Assembly (NCBI GenBank): GCA_051745935.1
Contig: JBNJEM010000460.1
Span: 1 to 6,455 of the forward strand
DNA from: JBNJEM01 sp051745935
GTDB lineage: Bacteria > Planctomycetota > Planctomycetia > Pirellulales > Pirellulaceae
DNA: 6,455 nt
Reading direction: 5' to 3'
Shown here: piece by piece, positions 6,239 to 6,455 of the stretch
Layout of the letters: every line of letters starts with the position of its first letter
Numbering within the stretch: position 1 is the first letter of the stretch
The notes under the pieces: generated by a model
The model's database searches: none
Seen by the model: the letters and a program-made list of their open reading frames with translations, nothing else
Told to the model about the DNA's origin: nothing
Program-made: the position numbers and the translations under genes

Positions 6239-6455
6239 CTAGGCTGGTCGGCCGCGGCAACCATCCTCGCGATTCGCCCGACGGGCAATATTCTCCGACA
6301 ATATCGCCATGAACCACGAGATACTGCTGAGCTGCTTCCGCAGCTGTTTGATCCGCTTCTTGTCCTTGGCCAACTCCTCGACCTTTTCTTCATCGGGCAC
6401 CGGCGGCTCGTCGGTCATGCACTTGGCCAGCTTCGTGATGGTCAGCCACCGCCGA
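6239..6455 (-). pseudogene. Truncated REP-associated/IS200-like (Y1-type) transposase fragment
   Basis: An open minus frame enters from the window edge (first full codon 6454-6452) and gives 71 residues to a TAG at 6241-6239. It begins RRWLTITKLAKCMTDEPPVP and, after a Lys/Glu-rich stretch (EEKVEELAKDKKRIKQLRKQ), reads LSSISWFMAILSENIARRAN followed by REDGCRGR. From memory of the family, this matches the part of Y1/REP-associated-type transposases found in planctomycetes and verrucomicrobia that lies between the HUH-containing half (outside the window) and the conserved TGRFWEGRFK ... YVDLNPIRAG block. Here the match ends right after CRGR; two residues later comes a stop, and no FWEGRFK-like sequence is visible in any frame downstream. 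The gene therefore lacks its C-terminal part and is probably inactive. The 5' half cannot be judged from this window. Confidence 0.65.

Noticed and set aside
6276..6286. Palindrome GCCCG-A-CGGGC as a REP element linked to the transposase
   Set aside because: It lies inside the transposase coding sequence (Ala-Arg-Arg-Ala region) and appears only once in the window.
5832..6317. Minus-strand frame of 161 codons
   Set aside because: Overlaps the transposase fragment in another frame and runs through the repeat scar; no motif or start signal supports it.
1..6455. tRNA, rRNA, CRISPR array or complete insertion sequence
   Set aside because: No regularly spaced repeats, no cloverleaf-like sequence with conserved T-loop, no rRNA-like conserved segments and no paired terminal inverted repeats were seen.

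Overview
The window is moderately GC-rich bacterial DNA. All confidently assigned genes lie on the minus strand. The gene set and protein styles (a compact MoxR / DUF58 / transmembrane transglutaminase operon, and a remnant of a REP-associated-type transposase with a Leu-Ser-Ser-x-Ser-Trp-Phe-Met ... Ile-Ala-Arg-Arg-Ala-Asn-Arg-Glu-Asp signature) suggest a member of the Planctomycetota-Verrucomicrobiota group. That placement is an inference from protein style; no rRNA or other marker is present.

Layout in window order. Positions 1-168 hold no gene. A nitroreductase-family flavoprotein is encoded at 169-687 (minus). Positions 694-1133 are a gap without a confident gene. Inside it an unexplained minus-strand open frame (668-892) resembles coding sequence but has no proper start. 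The core, 1134-5514 (minus), is a three-gene operon read from right to left: MoxR-type AAA+ ATPase (4516-5514), DUF58 protein (3266-4519) and a TgpA/DUF3488-like membrane protein with a periplasmic transglutaminase-like domain and a C-terminal DUF4129-like tail (1134-3266). The genes overlap by 4 nt (ATGA) and 1 nt (TGATG), so they are almost certainly co-transcribed and translationally coupled. Positions 5515-6238 have no intact gene. They hold another start-poor open frame just upstream of moxR, and a short plus-strand ORF with a very good ribosome binding site that may be the 5' remnant of a broken gene. At the right edge (6239-6455, minus) is the truncated middle part of a Y1/REP-associated-type transposase whose homology stops abruptly beside a short tandem repeat, apparently a deletion or rearrangement scar.

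How the genes work together: MoxR ATPases are thought to act as chaperones, often with VWA- or DUF58-domain partners encoded next door. The transglutaminase-like membrane protein is the usual third member of this cluster and faces the periplasm. The exact substrate of such systems is not known. Here the DUF58 protein lacks a recognisable metal-binding MIDAS motif, and the transglutaminase triad appears as Cys-His-Glu. The nitroreductase is separated by about 450 nt and is probably transcribed independently. I did not find a clearly new biological system. The right-hand end looks like accessory DNA with eroded mobile-element and gene fragments.
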